DNA of 64,000 bases from positions 620,001 to 684,000 of the forward strand of contig NZ_JACAIS010000001.1 in assembly GCF_030325625.1 (NCBI RefSeq), given 5' to 3'. This document shows positions 26,571 through 35,808 of this stretch, one piece after another (the stretch's first letter is position 1; the number at the start of each line of letters is the position of its first letter). A program made the position numbers and the translations under genes. Origin of the DNA: Sphingobacterium sp. N143. Lineage in GTDB: Bacteria; Bacteroidota; Bacteroidia; Sphingobacteriales; Sphingobacteriaceae. Below the pieces are notes generated by a model. The model had not been told where the DNA came from and made no database searches. It saw only the letters and a list, made by a program, of their open reading frames with translations.

Positions 26571-27776
26571 ATGATTATACAACCAAGAACTAGAGGTTTT
26601 ATTTGTTTAACCTCGCATCCACAAGGGGCTGCGCAAAACATTAAAAATCAAATTGAATACGTGAAATCAAAGGGTGAGATCGCGAATGGTCCAAAGAAAG
26701 TACTTGTCATCGGTGCTTCCACCGGATTTGGTATTGCATCTAGGATTTCTGCAGCATTTGGTTCTGGAGCTGCTACAATCGGTGTATTTTTTGAAAAACC
26801 TGCAGCAGAAGGTAAGCCAGGAACTGCAGGCTGGTACAATTCAGCTGCTTTTGAAAAGGAAGCGCATGAAGCGGGATTATATGCCAAAAGCATCAATGGT
26901 GATGCTTTTTCTGATGAAATAAAACAGCAAACCATTGCCTTGATCAAAAAGGATCTGGGGCAAGTGGATTTAGTGGTTTATAGTTTAGCATCTCCACGTC
27001 GCACACATCCAAAAACTGGCGTTGCTCATGCTTCTGTTTTAAAACCAATACAGGAGCCTTTCACTAATAAAACTGTGGATTTTCATACGGGTGTTATTTC
27101 GGATATCACCATTCAGCCTGTTGAGAATGATGAGGATATTGCCAACACGGTTGCTGTAATGGGAGGAGAGGACTGGAAATTTTGGATTGAGGACCTGAAA
27201 GCTGCCGGTGTACTGGCGGATGGAGCAAAGACGGTTGCCTACTCTTATATTGGTCCAGAATTGACCTATCCGATCTATCGTAATGGAACTATCGGCCGGG
27301 CAAAAGATGATCTTGAAGGAACGGTGCCTGCGATCAATGCCATCCTCAGTGACCTGCATGGTGTCGCATATGTTTCTGTCAATAAAGCTTTAGTGACACA
27401 ATCCAGTTCGGCCATTCCGGTGGTACCTTTGTATATTTCCTTGTTATATAAAGTGATGAAAGAAAAAGGTATCCATGAAGGTACGATTGAGCAGATGCAA
27501 CGTTTGTTTGCTGAGCGTCTTTATACTGCTGATGGAAAAGTGTTGCTTGACGATAAAGGCCGTATCCGTGTGGATGATCTAGAAATGCGTGAAGATGTTC
27601 AGGCTGAGGTTGCTGCTCTTTGGGAAAAAGCAACGACAGAGAATTTGGCTGAAATATCGGATATTGAAGGTTATCGTAACGAGTTTTTTAATCTGTTCGG
27701 CTTTAATTTTGACGGTATAGACTACAATGCCGATACCAACGAAGTTGTTGCCGTACCAAGTATAGCGAACTCCTAA
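26571..27776 (+). CDS. fabV: Enoyl-ACP reductase FabV
   Basis: Reduces enoyl-ACP (or trans-2-enoyl-CoA) with NADH in the last step of fatty acid elongation. The 401 residues open with MIIQPRTRGFICLTSHPQG, carry the cofactor motif VLVIGASTGFGIASRIS, and show the Y-x8-K active site in TYPIYRNGTIGRAKDDLE. C-terminal motifs include LYTADGKVLLDDKGRIR and EISDIEGYRNEFFNLFGF. FabV-type reductases are known for low sensitivity to triclosan. Preceded by TTATTTTGCC, near a -7 box, and followed by a strong terminator. Confidence 0.97.
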   Translation: MIIQPRTRGFICLTSHPQGAAQNIKNQIEYVKSKGEIANGPKKVLVIGASTGFGIASRISAAFGSGAATIGVFFEKPAAEGKPGTAGWYNSAAFEKEAHEAGLYAKSINGDAFSDEIKQQTIALIKKDLGQVDLVVYSLASPRRTHPKTGVAHASVLKPIQEPFTNKTVDFHTGVISDITIQPVENDEDIANTVAVMGGEDWKFWIEDLKAAGVLADGAKTVAYSYIGPELTYPIYRNGTIGRAKDDLEGTVPAINAILSDLHGVAYVSVNKALVTQSSSAIPVVPLYISLLYKVMKEKGIHEGTIEQMQRLFAERLYTADGKVLLDDKGRIRVDDLEMREDVQAEVAALWEKATTENLAEISDIEGYRNEFFNLFGFNFDGIDYNADTNEVVAVPSIANS

Positions 27777-27800
27777 GTTCAGCAGACTTTATTATTAAAT

Positions 27801-27835
27801 AAAAGAGCGGCAGATCATTGATCTGCCGCTCTTTT
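27801..27835. terminator. Bidirectional terminator between fabV and the MFS gene
   Basis: A perfect 16-bp stem (AAAAGAGCGGCAGATC and its complement) around a three-base loop, with A/T flanks on both sides. It lies between two convergent genes and can serve both. Confidence 0.92.
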
Positions 27836-27876
27836 ATTTAATAGCCAAATAGCGGTCAATTTCACCCGGGCAGCTA

Positions 27877-29061
27877 CTAGACTATATTTTCTTTTTTGTT
27901 ATACAATAGGTTTCCGACAAGGGCAAATCCTATGGCAACTAGGATTGTGCTGAAAGGATAGATGGCCGTCATCCCCATATTATTGGCGACAAAACCAATC
28001 AACGGTCCTGTGATTCCCAATGAGATGTCAATAAATAGGCCATAGGCCGCAAGGGCTGAACCTTGCTGGCTCTGATCCACCCTTTTGATGGCTTCAACAC
28101 CGAGGGCTGGAAATACCAAAGAGAATCCTATGCCTGTCAGTGCAGCGCCCAGGAGAGTCCATATTGGATGGACCCCCACTGCAATGATCAATAGGCCCAG
28201 CGATTCAATAAAAAGGCTCGTCAATGCGACTCTTAAACCGCCATATTGATCAATTGCCTTATTGAACACAAGCCTTGTGAGTATAAAGAAAATACCAAAA
28301 ATTGTTAGACAAGAAGCCCCATTTTGCCAGTTAAAATGCTCATAGTAAAGTGTCATAAAGGTAGAGATACTACCAAAACCAAGCCCGCCCAATGCCAGGC
28401 AGATTCCAAAAGGAGCGACGAGGATTAGCACCCGCTTAAAACTAATGGTTTCAGTTTTCTTGGAAGTTACCTGATACGGTATTTTAGATCTGCTGTATAG
28501 GTAACCCATGATCGCAATAGCACAGGTCAGTAAGCCCAATGATTCGTAACTGATATAATCGACCATCAATACGCCCAATGGGGCTCCCAGGGCTATAGCA
28601 CCATAGCTGGCAATGCCATTGAATGAAATTGCTTTGGCGGCATGTTCCTCACCAAGTTCCAATAACGCCCAATTAATCGGGCTTGCACCCACCAGGCCTT
28701 CACCGATGCCTGTCAACAAGCGGGTGATCAGTAATAAACCCAGACTGACTGTGGGCTGTGATTTGCACAAAAAGACCAGCAGCAATAATAGACCAGCCAG
28801 CCCAAAAAAAAGCATGCTGCGCATGACAGATACTTTGGGTCCCCTGATGTCCACAATTTTTCCGGCATAACCGCGAAGCAAAAATGTGGCAATATATTGT
28901 ACGCTAATGACTAATCCTGCTATAATCGTATTGAACCCTAAAATCTGATGAATAAAGATGGGCAGGGTCGCGAGTGATAGACCTATCGTGAAATAACCCA
29001 GAAAGGTTAATGAAACATAGCCTAAAATCTTTTGGTCGACCTCCCGAAAAGAAATTGTCAT
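27877..29061 (-). CDS. MFS transporter, YfcJ/YhhS-like
   Basis: A 394-residue inner-membrane carrier with twelve predicted helices. MFS marks are seen in GLVISVQYIATFLLRGYAGKIVD and RGPKVSVM after helix 2-3, TRLLTGIGEGLVGASPINWA in helix 4-5, and GIGFSLVFPALGVEAIKRV in the C-terminal half. The sequence is closest in style to the YfcJ/YhhS group of uncharacterised effluxers. No neighbouring metabolic genes indicate a substrate. A full TANNTTTG box lies 17 bases upstream. Confidence 0.85.
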   Translation of the reverse strand: MTISFREVDQKILGYVSLTFLGYFTIGLSLATLPIFIHQILGFNTIIAGLVISVQYIATFLLRGYAGKIVDIRGPKVSVMRSMLFFGLAGLLLLLVFLCKSQPTVSLGLLLITRLLTGIGEGLVGASPINWALLELGEEHAAKAISFNGIASYGAIALGAPLGVLMVDYISYESLGLLTCAIAIMGYLYSRSKIPYQVTSKKTETISFKRVLILVAPFGICLALGGLGFGSISTFMTLYYEHFNWQNGASCLTIFGIFFILTRLVFNKAIDQYGGLRVALTSLFIESLGLLIIAVGVHPIWTLLGAALTGIGFSLVFPALGVEAIKRVDQSQQGSALAAYGLFIDISLGITGPLIGFVANNMGMTAIYPFSTILVAIGFALVGNLLYNKKENIV

Positions 29062-29078
29062 TTTAAAAAAATTTTAGG

Positions 29079-29086
29079 CAAAAATA
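29079..29086 (-). promoter_or_regulatory. Promoter -7 box of the MFS gene (TATTTTTG)
   Basis: A full TANNTTTG match on the minus strand, 17 bases before the ATG at 29061. Confidence 0.55.
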
Positions 29087-29115
29087 CACCTTTGGACTTG
29101 TTTCCAGAAATAAAA

Positions 29116-29367
29116 TCAATAAGCTACTGTCTCTTTAATATCACAATTCTTTTCAAGCCATTCCTGGTCGAAGGCTTCGGCAGACATTTTTTTTCCCTGA
29201 TAAATATAATAGACCTTTTCTGATTCTCCCTTTACTGGTGGGCCAGGAATTTTATTGATGATTTTTTCTTCGGGACAATCTTGTATCAGGGTCTGCTGGT
29301 TGTGTTGACGTGTCTTACAGGATGAACATATAAAAATTAGGGGCAGTAGATAAAATAGTGTATTCAT
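29116..29367 (-). CDS. Small hypothetical lipoprotein
   Basis: An 83-residue protein beginning MNTLFYLLPLIFICSSCKTR, whose CSSC resembles a lipobox, so it is probably an SPII lipoprotein. The rest is charged and unlike any family I know. EKVYYIYQGKKMSAEAFDQEW has the look of a short TonB-like or carboxypeptidase-regulatory repeat, but this is weak. Two further cysteines (QDCPEE and KNCDI) remain in the mature form and could pair. It lies 54 bases upstream of the MFS gene on the same strand. Confidence 0.6.
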   Translation of the reverse strand: MNTLFYLLPLIFICSSCKTRQHNQQTLIQDCPEEKIINKIPGPPVKGESEKVYYIYQGKKMSAEAFDQEWLEKNCDIKETVAY

Positions 29368-29611
29368 GAGTTTAGCTTTAATTAAAATAGTTAACGTGGT
29401 TTAGTGCTGGAATGCGACACTAAATTAGCATAGGTGTCAACTTTTTGGCCGTTCTGTTGTTGTAATAGGTAAGCGATAAACGTTTCGCCGGCGCGACGGT
29501 CATGAGCAGCTTATAAAATGGTCAAGCTGGTCACGTTAGGTCATACGATTTTATTGGAAGCCTAAACAGAAACGGACATACAATAATAATATATTAGAAA
29601 TAGAACAAATC

Positions 29612-30025
29612 ATGAGAAGAAAAGCAACAGCCCTATGGCATGGCAATTTAAAGGAAGGCAAAGGAAATTTAACAACGGACAGCAGCGTATTGGATCATAC
29701 ACAATATTCATTTTCGACGCGGTTTGAAAATGGTATTGGAACAAATCCTGAAGAATTATTGGCTGCGGCACATGCTGGTTGTTTTACCATGCAGCTAAGT
29801 GCTTATTTAACTGAAAAGGGCTTTATTCCTGAAGAGTTAAAAACTGCAGCGACCATTGTCTTTGAAAATGGAGCTATTGTGCGGTCAGAGCTTGAATTGA
29901 CGGGCCGTGTTCCAGGTATAGCCGAAAGTGAATTTCAGGAGATTGCTCATAAAGCGAAAGAGAACTGTCCGGTCAGTAAGGCCTTTAGTTTTGAAAAGAC
30001 ATTACAAATTAATTTGACTTCGTAA
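29612..30025 (+). CDS. OsmC family peroxidase
   Basis: A soluble protein of 137 residues with both redox cysteines of the OsmC/Ohr family: [13 protein letters not shown] (about residue 57) and [11 protein letters not shown] (about 122). Members reduce organic hydroperoxides through these cysteines. The opening [19 protein letters not shown] and [15 protein letters not shown] place it in the OsmC branch, apart from the YhfA-like relative at 39939-40355. The 244 bases upstream hold no gene that I can support. A terminator follows. Confidence 0.92.
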   Translation: MRRKATALWHGNLKEGKGNLTTDSSVLDHTQYSFSTRFENGIGTNPEELLAAAHAGCFTMQLSAYLTEKGFIPEELKTAATIVFENGAIVRSELELTGRVPGIAESEFQEIAHKAKENCPVSKAFSFEKTLQINLTS

Positions 30026-30089
30026 AAAGAAGTAGGCATGTATGGAGACGGTCCCGGTAATTGGTAGTCCGTTTTCATTGACTTGATCT

Positions 30090-30133
30090 AAGCGCGACAA
30101 TTTTTATATGGCTAAAAAGTGTTGCGCTTTTTT
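30090..30133 (+). terminator. Terminator of the OsmC gene
   Basis: AAGCGCGACA pairs with TGTTGCGCTT (one G-T pair) across a 20-base loop and is followed by TTTT on the plus strand. It separates osmC from the FKBP gene. Confidence 0.65.
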
Positions 30134-30180
30134 CGTTTAAAAAAACAAAAGCTGTTACTTTGGAACAGATAGGGTCTAGG

Positions 30181-30648
30181 GTGATTTATTTGAGAAAGTT
30201 AAACAACAGAATTTTGGTACAGAAGAAGAAAATTAAATTAAATGCAGCAGCATTGCAGGAAAAGAACCAGGCGGAGGGCATGGCTTTCTTAGATGAAAAT
30301 GCCACAAAGAAAGATGTGGTGGTCTGCAAGTCGGGGCTGCAATATAGAATATTAACTGCAGGTGCCGGAAAAGTGCCTACAAAAACAGCTAAAGTAATTT
30401 GCCATTATAGAGGCGAGCTCTTGGATGGAACCGTGTTTGACAGTTCTTATAAGCGTAAACGTCCGGAGACTTTTTATGTTAATGAACTTATAACGGGTTG
30501 GCAGGAGGCCATGTGTATGATGCCGGTAGGATCTATCTGGGAAGTTTATCTTCCACCAAGTTTGGCCTATGGCAAGGAAGAACTGTTGCCAAGAAAGGGG
30601 GGAGCATGTACCTTGTTGTTCCAAATTGAATTGATTGCCATTCTCTAA
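30181..30648 (+). CDS. FKBP-type peptidyl-prolyl isomerase
   Basis: A cis-trans prolyl isomerase of about 155 residues. The helical N-terminal part (LQEKNQAEGMAFLDENATKK) resembles the dimerisation arm of FkpA/Mip proteins, but there is no signal peptide. The FKBP domain has ICHYRGELLDGTVFDSSY, ELITGWQEAMCMMPVGS and PPSLAYGKE; the FDSS, GW and AYG positions of the active site are kept. No ATG fits the N-terminus. GTG at 30181 is chosen over TTG at 30160 because a promoter-like TTACTTTG at 30155-30162 overlaps the latter. Convergent with a TPR gene through a shared terminator. Confidence 0.85.
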   Translation: MIYLRKLNNRILVQKKKIKLNAAALQEKNQAEGMAFLDENATKKDVVVCKSGLQYRILTAGAGKVPTKTAKVICHYRGELLDGTVFDSSYKRKRPETFYVNELITGWQEAMCMMPVGSIWEVYLPPSLAYGKEELLPRKGGACTLLFQIELIAIL

Positions 30649-30666
30649 TTGATGATGATGGCGCAT

Positions 30667-30710
30667 AAAAACAGAAACGGCCTACATACATGTAGGCCGT
30701 TTCTGTTTTT
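30667..30710. terminator. Bidirectional terminator between the FKBP and TPR genes
   Basis: An almost continuous 21-bp inverted repeat (AAAAACAGAAACGGCCTACA and its complement, plus one pair) with only two bases at the centre and A/T runs at both ends. Confidence 0.92.
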
Positions 30711-30726
30711 AAGAGAATAAATATAT

Positions 30727-31899
30727 TTATTCGATCTCTTTAATTTTTGCATTGATTTCAGCGGTTTTAGCTTCGTCCTGCATAAAAATATAGTAATTTT
30801 TCAAATTGTTCAAAGCGTCTACATTTTTAGGTTGTAGGGAAACTGCTTTTTCCAAATAGGGCAACACCGGTTGTAGTTCAGTCTTGATTTTACCTACTTC
30901 TGTATCGTATTGGGCTTGTGTCAATTTTCTGTTGTTATTAACAACATTCAATTGCTCACGTGTTTTGTTCATTAATGTGATCGCAAGATTGGTATTGGCC
31001 TCAAAGAAATCAGGGTCGATTTCCAATGCTTTTTTGTAAGCTGCAATCGCTGCTTCATCATTTTTTGCAGCTGACTGCGCGATGCCCAAATAATAGTTTA
31101 GACTTTTATTGTTCGGATCTTTGGCCAATTGGGAAGTGATTGCATCAATCGTTTCTTTTTCATGACCGGTAATCAAATTCAATTCGATATTTTGAGTCAT
31201 AGCCGCATTGTCATCCGGATAAGCTTCGGCTGCTTTTTTTGCATATTCAAGAGCAGAAGTAGTATCCTGAATGGACAGATACAATTTAGGTAGGTCTACC
31301 ATAATTGTTTTGTGCGATGAGAAATCCTTTCTTGGAATCAGGGCTTTATAACGTTCGATCGCATTTTTATAATCTTTATTGGATAATGCAGCTACGCCAC
31401 TGTAATAAGTAACTAATGTGTCACCTGGAAGATAAGTCAAGGCCTTGGTGAAAGAATTGTAAGAATCAGCATATTTCTGTGCTTGATATTCTTCTGCACC
31501 GATATTGAAGTTGTACTGGCCAAGAATCTGCTCTGCAACGGTGATATTGGCCTTATTGGCACTATCCGTATCCAGTTCTTTTGCTTTAGCGATTCCGTCT
31601 TCTGCTAATTTCGCTAATTCAGCAGATTTGTCTATAGTTGAAAGGTTGGCATTTACTAAAGCATATACTGTCCAAGCTTCGGCATTGTCTTTTGTTTTTT
31701 CATGGACAACAGCGGCGTCGATAGCTTCTTTGGCTGTCTTTAGATTCGGTAGGCCTAATTCGGCTGTACCAGCTTCTTTCAACTCTTGAAATTTTGCCAA
31801 TCCGCTTTTCGCCTTTTTGACATTACCAGATTGAGCAAATGAAACTGACGTAGATACTGTACCTATTGCCGCTAATAATAATAGAGATTTTAAATTCAT
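30727..31899 (-). CDS. Exported TPR protein
   Basis: A 390-residue protein with a signal peptide (cleavage after SVSFAQ, about residue 23) and at least five TPR-like repeats, for example AYKKALEIDPDFFEANTNL, NYYLGIAQSAAKNDEAAI and YYSGVAALSNKDYKNAIERY. TPR domains bind other proteins, so this is a periplasmic scaffold of unknown partner. It starts two bases after a second TPR gene with the same layout, which suggests tandem duplication, and both lie downstream of gyrA on the same strand. It ends in KTAEINAKIKEIE. Confidence 0.85.
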   Translation of the reverse strand: MNLKSLLLLAAIGTVSTSVSFAQSGNVKKAKSGLAKFQELKEAGTAELGLPNLKTAKEAIDAAVVHEKTKDNAEAWTVYALVNANLSTIDKSAELAKLAEDGIAKAKELDTDSANKANITVAEQILGQYNFNIGAEEYQAQKYADSYNSFTKALTYLPGDTLVTYYSGVAALSNKDYKNAIERYKALIPRKDFSSHKTIMVDLPKLYLSIQDTTSALEYAKKAAEAYPDDNAAMTQNIELNLITGHEKETIDAITSQLAKDPNNKSLNYYLGIAQSAAKNDEAAIAAYKKALEIDPDFFEANTNLAITLMNKTREQLNVVNNNRKLTQAQYDTEVGKIKTELQPVLPYLEKAVSLQPKNVDALNNLKNYYIFMQDEAKTAEINAKIKEIE

Positions 31900-31901
31900 A
31901 T

Positions 31902-33002
31902 CTATTTAACTGTTAATTGATTCAATAATAAATTTACACGATCCAATTGCGATACATCGTCAATCAGCGTATAATATTTAGCTAATGCTTTTAATGCATT
32001 GACATCATAGGGTTTTATCTCATTGGCTTTCAAAAGATGTTCAATTGCTAAATCTTGAATATCCTGATTTGTTGGCTCTTTTAAAAGTGCCTCGAGATTA
32101 ATTAAACCCAATGCCAAATTAGATTCATAGTTATTCGGATCTAACCTTAATACATTGTTATAATATTCTTTCGCTTTTTTTAGATCATTGGCATTCTCAT
32201 AAGAATATCCAGCAATGTAATTTAACCCGACATTCTCTGGTTCCAGACGAATTGCATCCGTAATGACATTCAATATGGCATCATAAGAACCGTTTGCTGA
32301 ATATACATCGATTAATCTAAAAAGTATCTGCTTATTCTCAGGGAATATTGCACGCCCTTTTTCTAGAACGTTGAGCACATCTTGTTTAGTACCTCCAAGC
32401 TCATAAATATGTGCTAATTCTAAAAAGTAATTGGGTTTGGGGTTTTCACTTTTGATAAGTTCGTCGTAATACTTGATCGAATTCATATAATCCTTGTTTT
32501 TGCCTGAGAGTACGGCTAGATTATATTTCAAGTCGTTATTTTTAAAGCCCAGAGAGTCTATGCGGAGATAGGACTTATAGGCAGAATCGAATTTATCTTC
32601 CTTTAAGGCCAATGCTCCTTTGTAGGATATGGCACCAGCTAGATTTTGACGCACATAATCCATCTCTGCCGGAAAATCCCGGCGGGCCTTTTTAGCATCC
32701 AAAAGCTTCAACGATCCAATGGCTTCATCTATAGGGTCCTGTTTGTATTGTTGTTGTCTAGTCGAGTCTGCCACAGCCAGTGCACTGTATACCAATGCCC
32801 TTAAAAGGTTGATATTGACAGAAGCGGAATCTTTTTTTGTTTTGAATGCTGCATCTGCAAACTTTCGGGCATTTTCTAGATTTTTAAATTCTCCAGTTTT
32901 GGTATATAAAGCAAAACTGTTGCTGCCCTCCTTCAAATTTGATTGGGCAGCAACAGTTAAACTACTTGCGGATATTATCAATGATATCAGTAAGTTTTTC
33001 AT
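31902..33002 (-). CDS. Exported TPR protein, paralogue of its neighbour
   Basis: 366 residues from the ATG at 33002, which gives a proper signal peptide (LISLIISASSLTVAAQ). The longer frame to 33092 adds 30 residues without a signal and is not supported. TPR-like repeats include YYNNVLRLDPNNYESNLAL, NYIAGYSYENANDLKKA and HIYELGGTKQDVLNVLEK. The order of repeats matches the following gene. It lies 95 bases after the gyrA stop and may be part of the same transcript. Confidence 0.85.
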   Translation of the reverse strand: MKNLLISLIISASSLTVAAQSNLKEGSNSFALYTKTGEFKNLENARKFADAAFKTKKDSASVNINLLRALVYSALAVADSTRQQQYKQDPIDEAIGSLKLLDAKKARRDFPAEMDYVRQNLAGAISYKGALALKEDKFDSAYKSYLRIDSLGFKNNDLKYNLAVLSGKNKDYMNSIKYYDELIKSENPKPNYFLELAHIYELGGTKQDVLNVLEKGRAIFPENKQILFRLIDVYSANGSYDAILNVITDAIRLEPENVGLNYIAGYSYENANDLKKAKEYYNNVLRLDPNNYESNLALGLINLEALLKEPTNQDIQDLAIEHLLKANEIKPYDVNALKALAKYYTLIDDVSQLDRVNLLLNQLTVK

Positions 33003-33097
33003 TAGAATATTTTGCTTTTTAGCTGAAATGATGCAATCATGAACGTAGCTTTTTTTCGTTTGTGAGCCAAACCTATGCCCATGATCGTCCATCCAGT

Positions 33098-35647
33098 TTA
33101 TTCTTCGTTTGAATCCGTATTTTCTTCTGTATCTGTTGAAGTTTCACCATCTTCCAGTTCTTCATCAGATTCTTCTTCACGATCTACTTTAGTGATGGAA
33201 GCGATCTCATCATTATCTTTCAGATTGATGAGTCTGACACCTTGTGTGGCGCGTCCCATGACTCTTAATTCTTCAACCGCAATTCGGATAACAATACCTG
33301 ATTTATTGATAATCATCAGGTCTTCGTCGTCAGTGACACCCTTGATGGCAACCAATTCACCTGTTTTATCGGTTACGTTGATGGTTTTCACACCTTTACC
33401 ACCACGGTTTGTGACACGGTAATCTTCGATATCGGTACGTTTACCATATCCTTTTTCCGAAACGACTAATACAGTTGTCTCTGAATCATTTACACTAATC
33501 ATGCCAATCACTTCATCGCTTTCGGAAGATAATGTGATCCCACGGACTCCTGTCGCGGTCCGGCCCATTGGGCGGACAGTGGATTCGTTGAAGCGAATTG
33601 CCCTTCCCGAACGCAGTGCCATCACAATTTCGCTGCTTCCTGTAGTCAAACATGCTTCGATCAATTGATCTCCTTCATTGATGTTAATTGCGTTGATACC
33701 ATTGGCCCTCGGACGAGAATAAGCTTCTAAAGATGTTTTCTTGATGGTACCTTTCTTGGTACACATAATAATGAAGTTGTTTTCCAGATACTCTTGGTCT
33801 TTCAGATTCTTCACTAAGATAAACGCCTTTATTTTTTCCTCTTTAGGGACATTGATGATATTTTGAAGCGCACGGCCCCTGGAAGTCCGGCTTCCTTCAG
33901 GGATCTCAAATGCCCTCAGCCAGAAACAACGGCCAGCTTCGGTAAATAGGAGCATATAGTTGTGCGCTGAGGCGGTAATGATATGCTCGGTAAAATCTTC
34001 CTCACGTGTATTGGTGCCGATCGATCCACGACCACCACGACCCTGACGTTTGTATTCCGTCAGTGGTGTGCGTTTTACATAGCTATTATGCGAAATGGTA
34101 ATAACAATCTCTTCGTCATCAATAAAATCTTCCATGCGCATATCTTCGGCAGAATGTACGATCTGTGACCGACGTTCATCACCATATTTTTCCTTGATTT
34201 CAATCAGCTCTTCTTTGATGATTTTCATGCGGAGCTCTTCGTCTGCCAATACAGCTTTCAAATAGTCGATTGTCTTCATCAATTCAGCATATTCTTCTTT
34301 GATCTTGTCTCTTTCCAGTCCTGTCAGACGACGAAGAGTCATGTCCAATATTGCACGAGCCTGAAGATCTGATAGACTGAATTTTTCCATTAATCCAACC
34401 CGCGCATCTTCCGGTGTTTCGGAGTTACGGATTAATTTGATGACTTCATCTAAATGATCCAATGCAATGAGGTATCCCTCTAAGATATGGGCACGTTTTT
34501 CTGCTTCCGCTAATTCAAAACGCGTACGTCTGACAATGACGTCATGTCTATGCTCCACAAACTCATGGATCATATCTTTCAGATTCAGGAGCTGAGGTCT
34601 TCCTTTAACTAAGGCAATGTTATTGACTGAGAAAGAGGTTTGTAGCGCAGTATATTTAAATAGGTTGTTTAAAACCACATTGGCATTAGCATCTCGTTTG
34701 ATGTCATAGACGATGCGCATACCTGTACGATCAGATTCATCACGAATCGCCGAAATACCTTCCAATTTCTTTTCATTCACCAGTTCTGCTGTACGCTCGA
34801 TCATATTGGCTTTATTCACTTGATAAGGAATTTCAGTCACAATGATCTGCTCTCTGCCAGATTTGGTGCTTTCTATTTCGGCCTTAGCACGCATGACGAT
34901 ACGGCCACGACCGGTATTGCAAGCGTCCTGTACACCGGCATACCCATAAATCAAGGCACCGGTAGGGAAGTCAGGCCCCTTGATATGTTGCATCAATTCC
35001 GGTACTTCAATATCACGATTTTCAATAAATGCAACCGTTCCGTCAATCACTTCGGATAAATTGTGCGGAGCCATATTGGTGGCCATACCCACAGCAATAC
35101 CTGAAGCTCCATTGACCAGGAGGTTGGGAATACGGGTCGGCAATACAGTAGGTTCCTGTAAAGAGTCGTCAAAGTTATTTTGGAAATCAACAGTATCTTT
35201 GTTGATATCGGATAACATTTCTTCGGCAATCTTCTTCAGTCTTGCCTCAGTATAACGCATGGCCGCAGGAGGATCCCCATCAATGGAACCGTAGTTACCT
35301 TGGCCATCTACCAAGGGATAGCGCAAACTCCAATCTTGAGCCATACGAACCATGGTGTCATATACGGATGAATCACCGTGTGGGTGATATTTACCTAATA
35401 CATCACCAACGATACGGGCAGACTTTTTATATGGTTTACCACTGGTAACCCCTAAGTCCAACATGCCGTAAAGAACACGTCTATGCACTGGTTTCATACC
35501 ATCACGTGCATCAGGAAGGGCCCGGGAGACAATGACTGACATGGAGTAGTCAATGTACGCAGACTTCATCTGATCCTCGATATTGATAGGGATAATCCGG
35601 TCGTTTGCCGGAACAAGATTGTTGTCGTTTTCTGTTTCTTCAGCCAT
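33098..35647 (-). CDS. gyrA: DNA gyrase subunit A
   Basis: The DNA-cutting subunit of gyrase, which with GyrB adds negative supercoils. The 849 residues show [19 protein letters not shown] near 30, the fluoroquinolone region [19 protein letters not shown] with serine and aspartate at the positions of E. coli Ser83 and Asp87, the active-site tyrosine in [10 protein letters not shown], and the C-terminal wrapping domain with a GyrA-box form QGRGGRG, which separates it from ParC. The C-terminus is very acidic ([24 protein letters not shown]). Two TPR genes follow downstream. Confidence 0.97.
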   Translation of the reverse strand: MAEETENDNNLVPANDRIIPINIEDQMKSAYIDYSMSVIVSRALPDARDGMKPVHRRVLYGMLDLGVTSGKPYKKSARIVGDVLGKYHPHGDSSVYDTMVRMAQDWSLRYPLVDGQGNYGSIDGDPPAAMRYTEARLKKIAEEMLSDINKDTVDFQNNFDDSLQEPTVLPTRIPNLLVNGASGIAVGMATNMAPHNLSEVIDGTVAFIENRDIEVPELMQHIKGPDFPTGALIYGYAGVQDACNTGRGRIVMRAKAEIESTKSGREQIIVTEIPYQVNKANMIERTAELVNEKKLEGISAIRDESDRTGMRIVYDIKRDANANVVLNNLFKYTALQTSFSVNNIALVKGRPQLLNLKDMIHEFVEHRHDVIVRRTRFELAEAEKRAHILEGYLIALDHLDEVIKLIRNSETPEDARVGLMEKFSLSDLQARAILDMTLRRLTGLERDKIKEEYAELMKTIDYLKAVLADEELRMKIIKEELIEIKEKYGDERRSQIVHSAEDMRMEDFIDDEEIVITISHNSYVKRTPLTEYKRQGRGGRGSIGTNTREEDFTEHIITASAHNYMLLFTEAGRCFWLRAFEIPEGSRTSRGRALQNIINVPKEEKIKAFILVKNLKDQEYLENNFIIMCTKKGTIKKTSLEAYSRPRANGINAININEGDQLIEACLTTGSSEIVMALRSGRAIRFNESTVRPMGRTATGVRGITLSSESDEVIGMISVNDSETTVLVVSEKGYGKRTDIEDYRVTNRGGKGVKTINVTDKTGELVAIKGVTDDEDLMIINKSGIVIRIAVEELRVMGRATQGVRLINLKDNDEIASITKVDREEESDEELEDGETSTDTEENTDSNEE

Positions 35648-35705
35648 ATGAATTTGGTTTCAATAAAACTAGTAAGCAAGCCTTCAATGTGGGTTGCTAC
35701 GCATG

Positions 35706-35713
35706 CGAAGTTA
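35706..35713 (-). promoter_or_regulatory. Possible promoter -7 box of gyrA (TAACTTCG)
   Basis: A near match to TANNTTTG with C for the last T, about 58 bases before the gyrA ATG on the minus strand, in the 161-base gap after copA. Confidence 0.4.
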
Positions 35714-35759
35714 CAAAAATTTAACCTCAAAAGCGAATGATTCTAGCCCTAATATACAC

Positions 35760-35788
35760 AAAAAAGACAATCTTTTATGGATTGTCTT
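35760..35788 (-). terminator. Intrinsic terminator of the P-type ATPase gene
   Basis: A 9-bp stem (AAGACAATC and its complement) with a seven-base loop; read on the minus strand it is followed by a run of T. It lies 20 bases past the stop of the ATPase gene. Confidence 0.8.
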
Positions 35789-35808
35789 GTACTTCTGTGC
35801 TATTGCTT

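Noticed and set aside
33003..33092. N-terminal extension of the first TPR protein
   Set aside because: It would hide the clear signal peptide that begins at the ATG at 33002.
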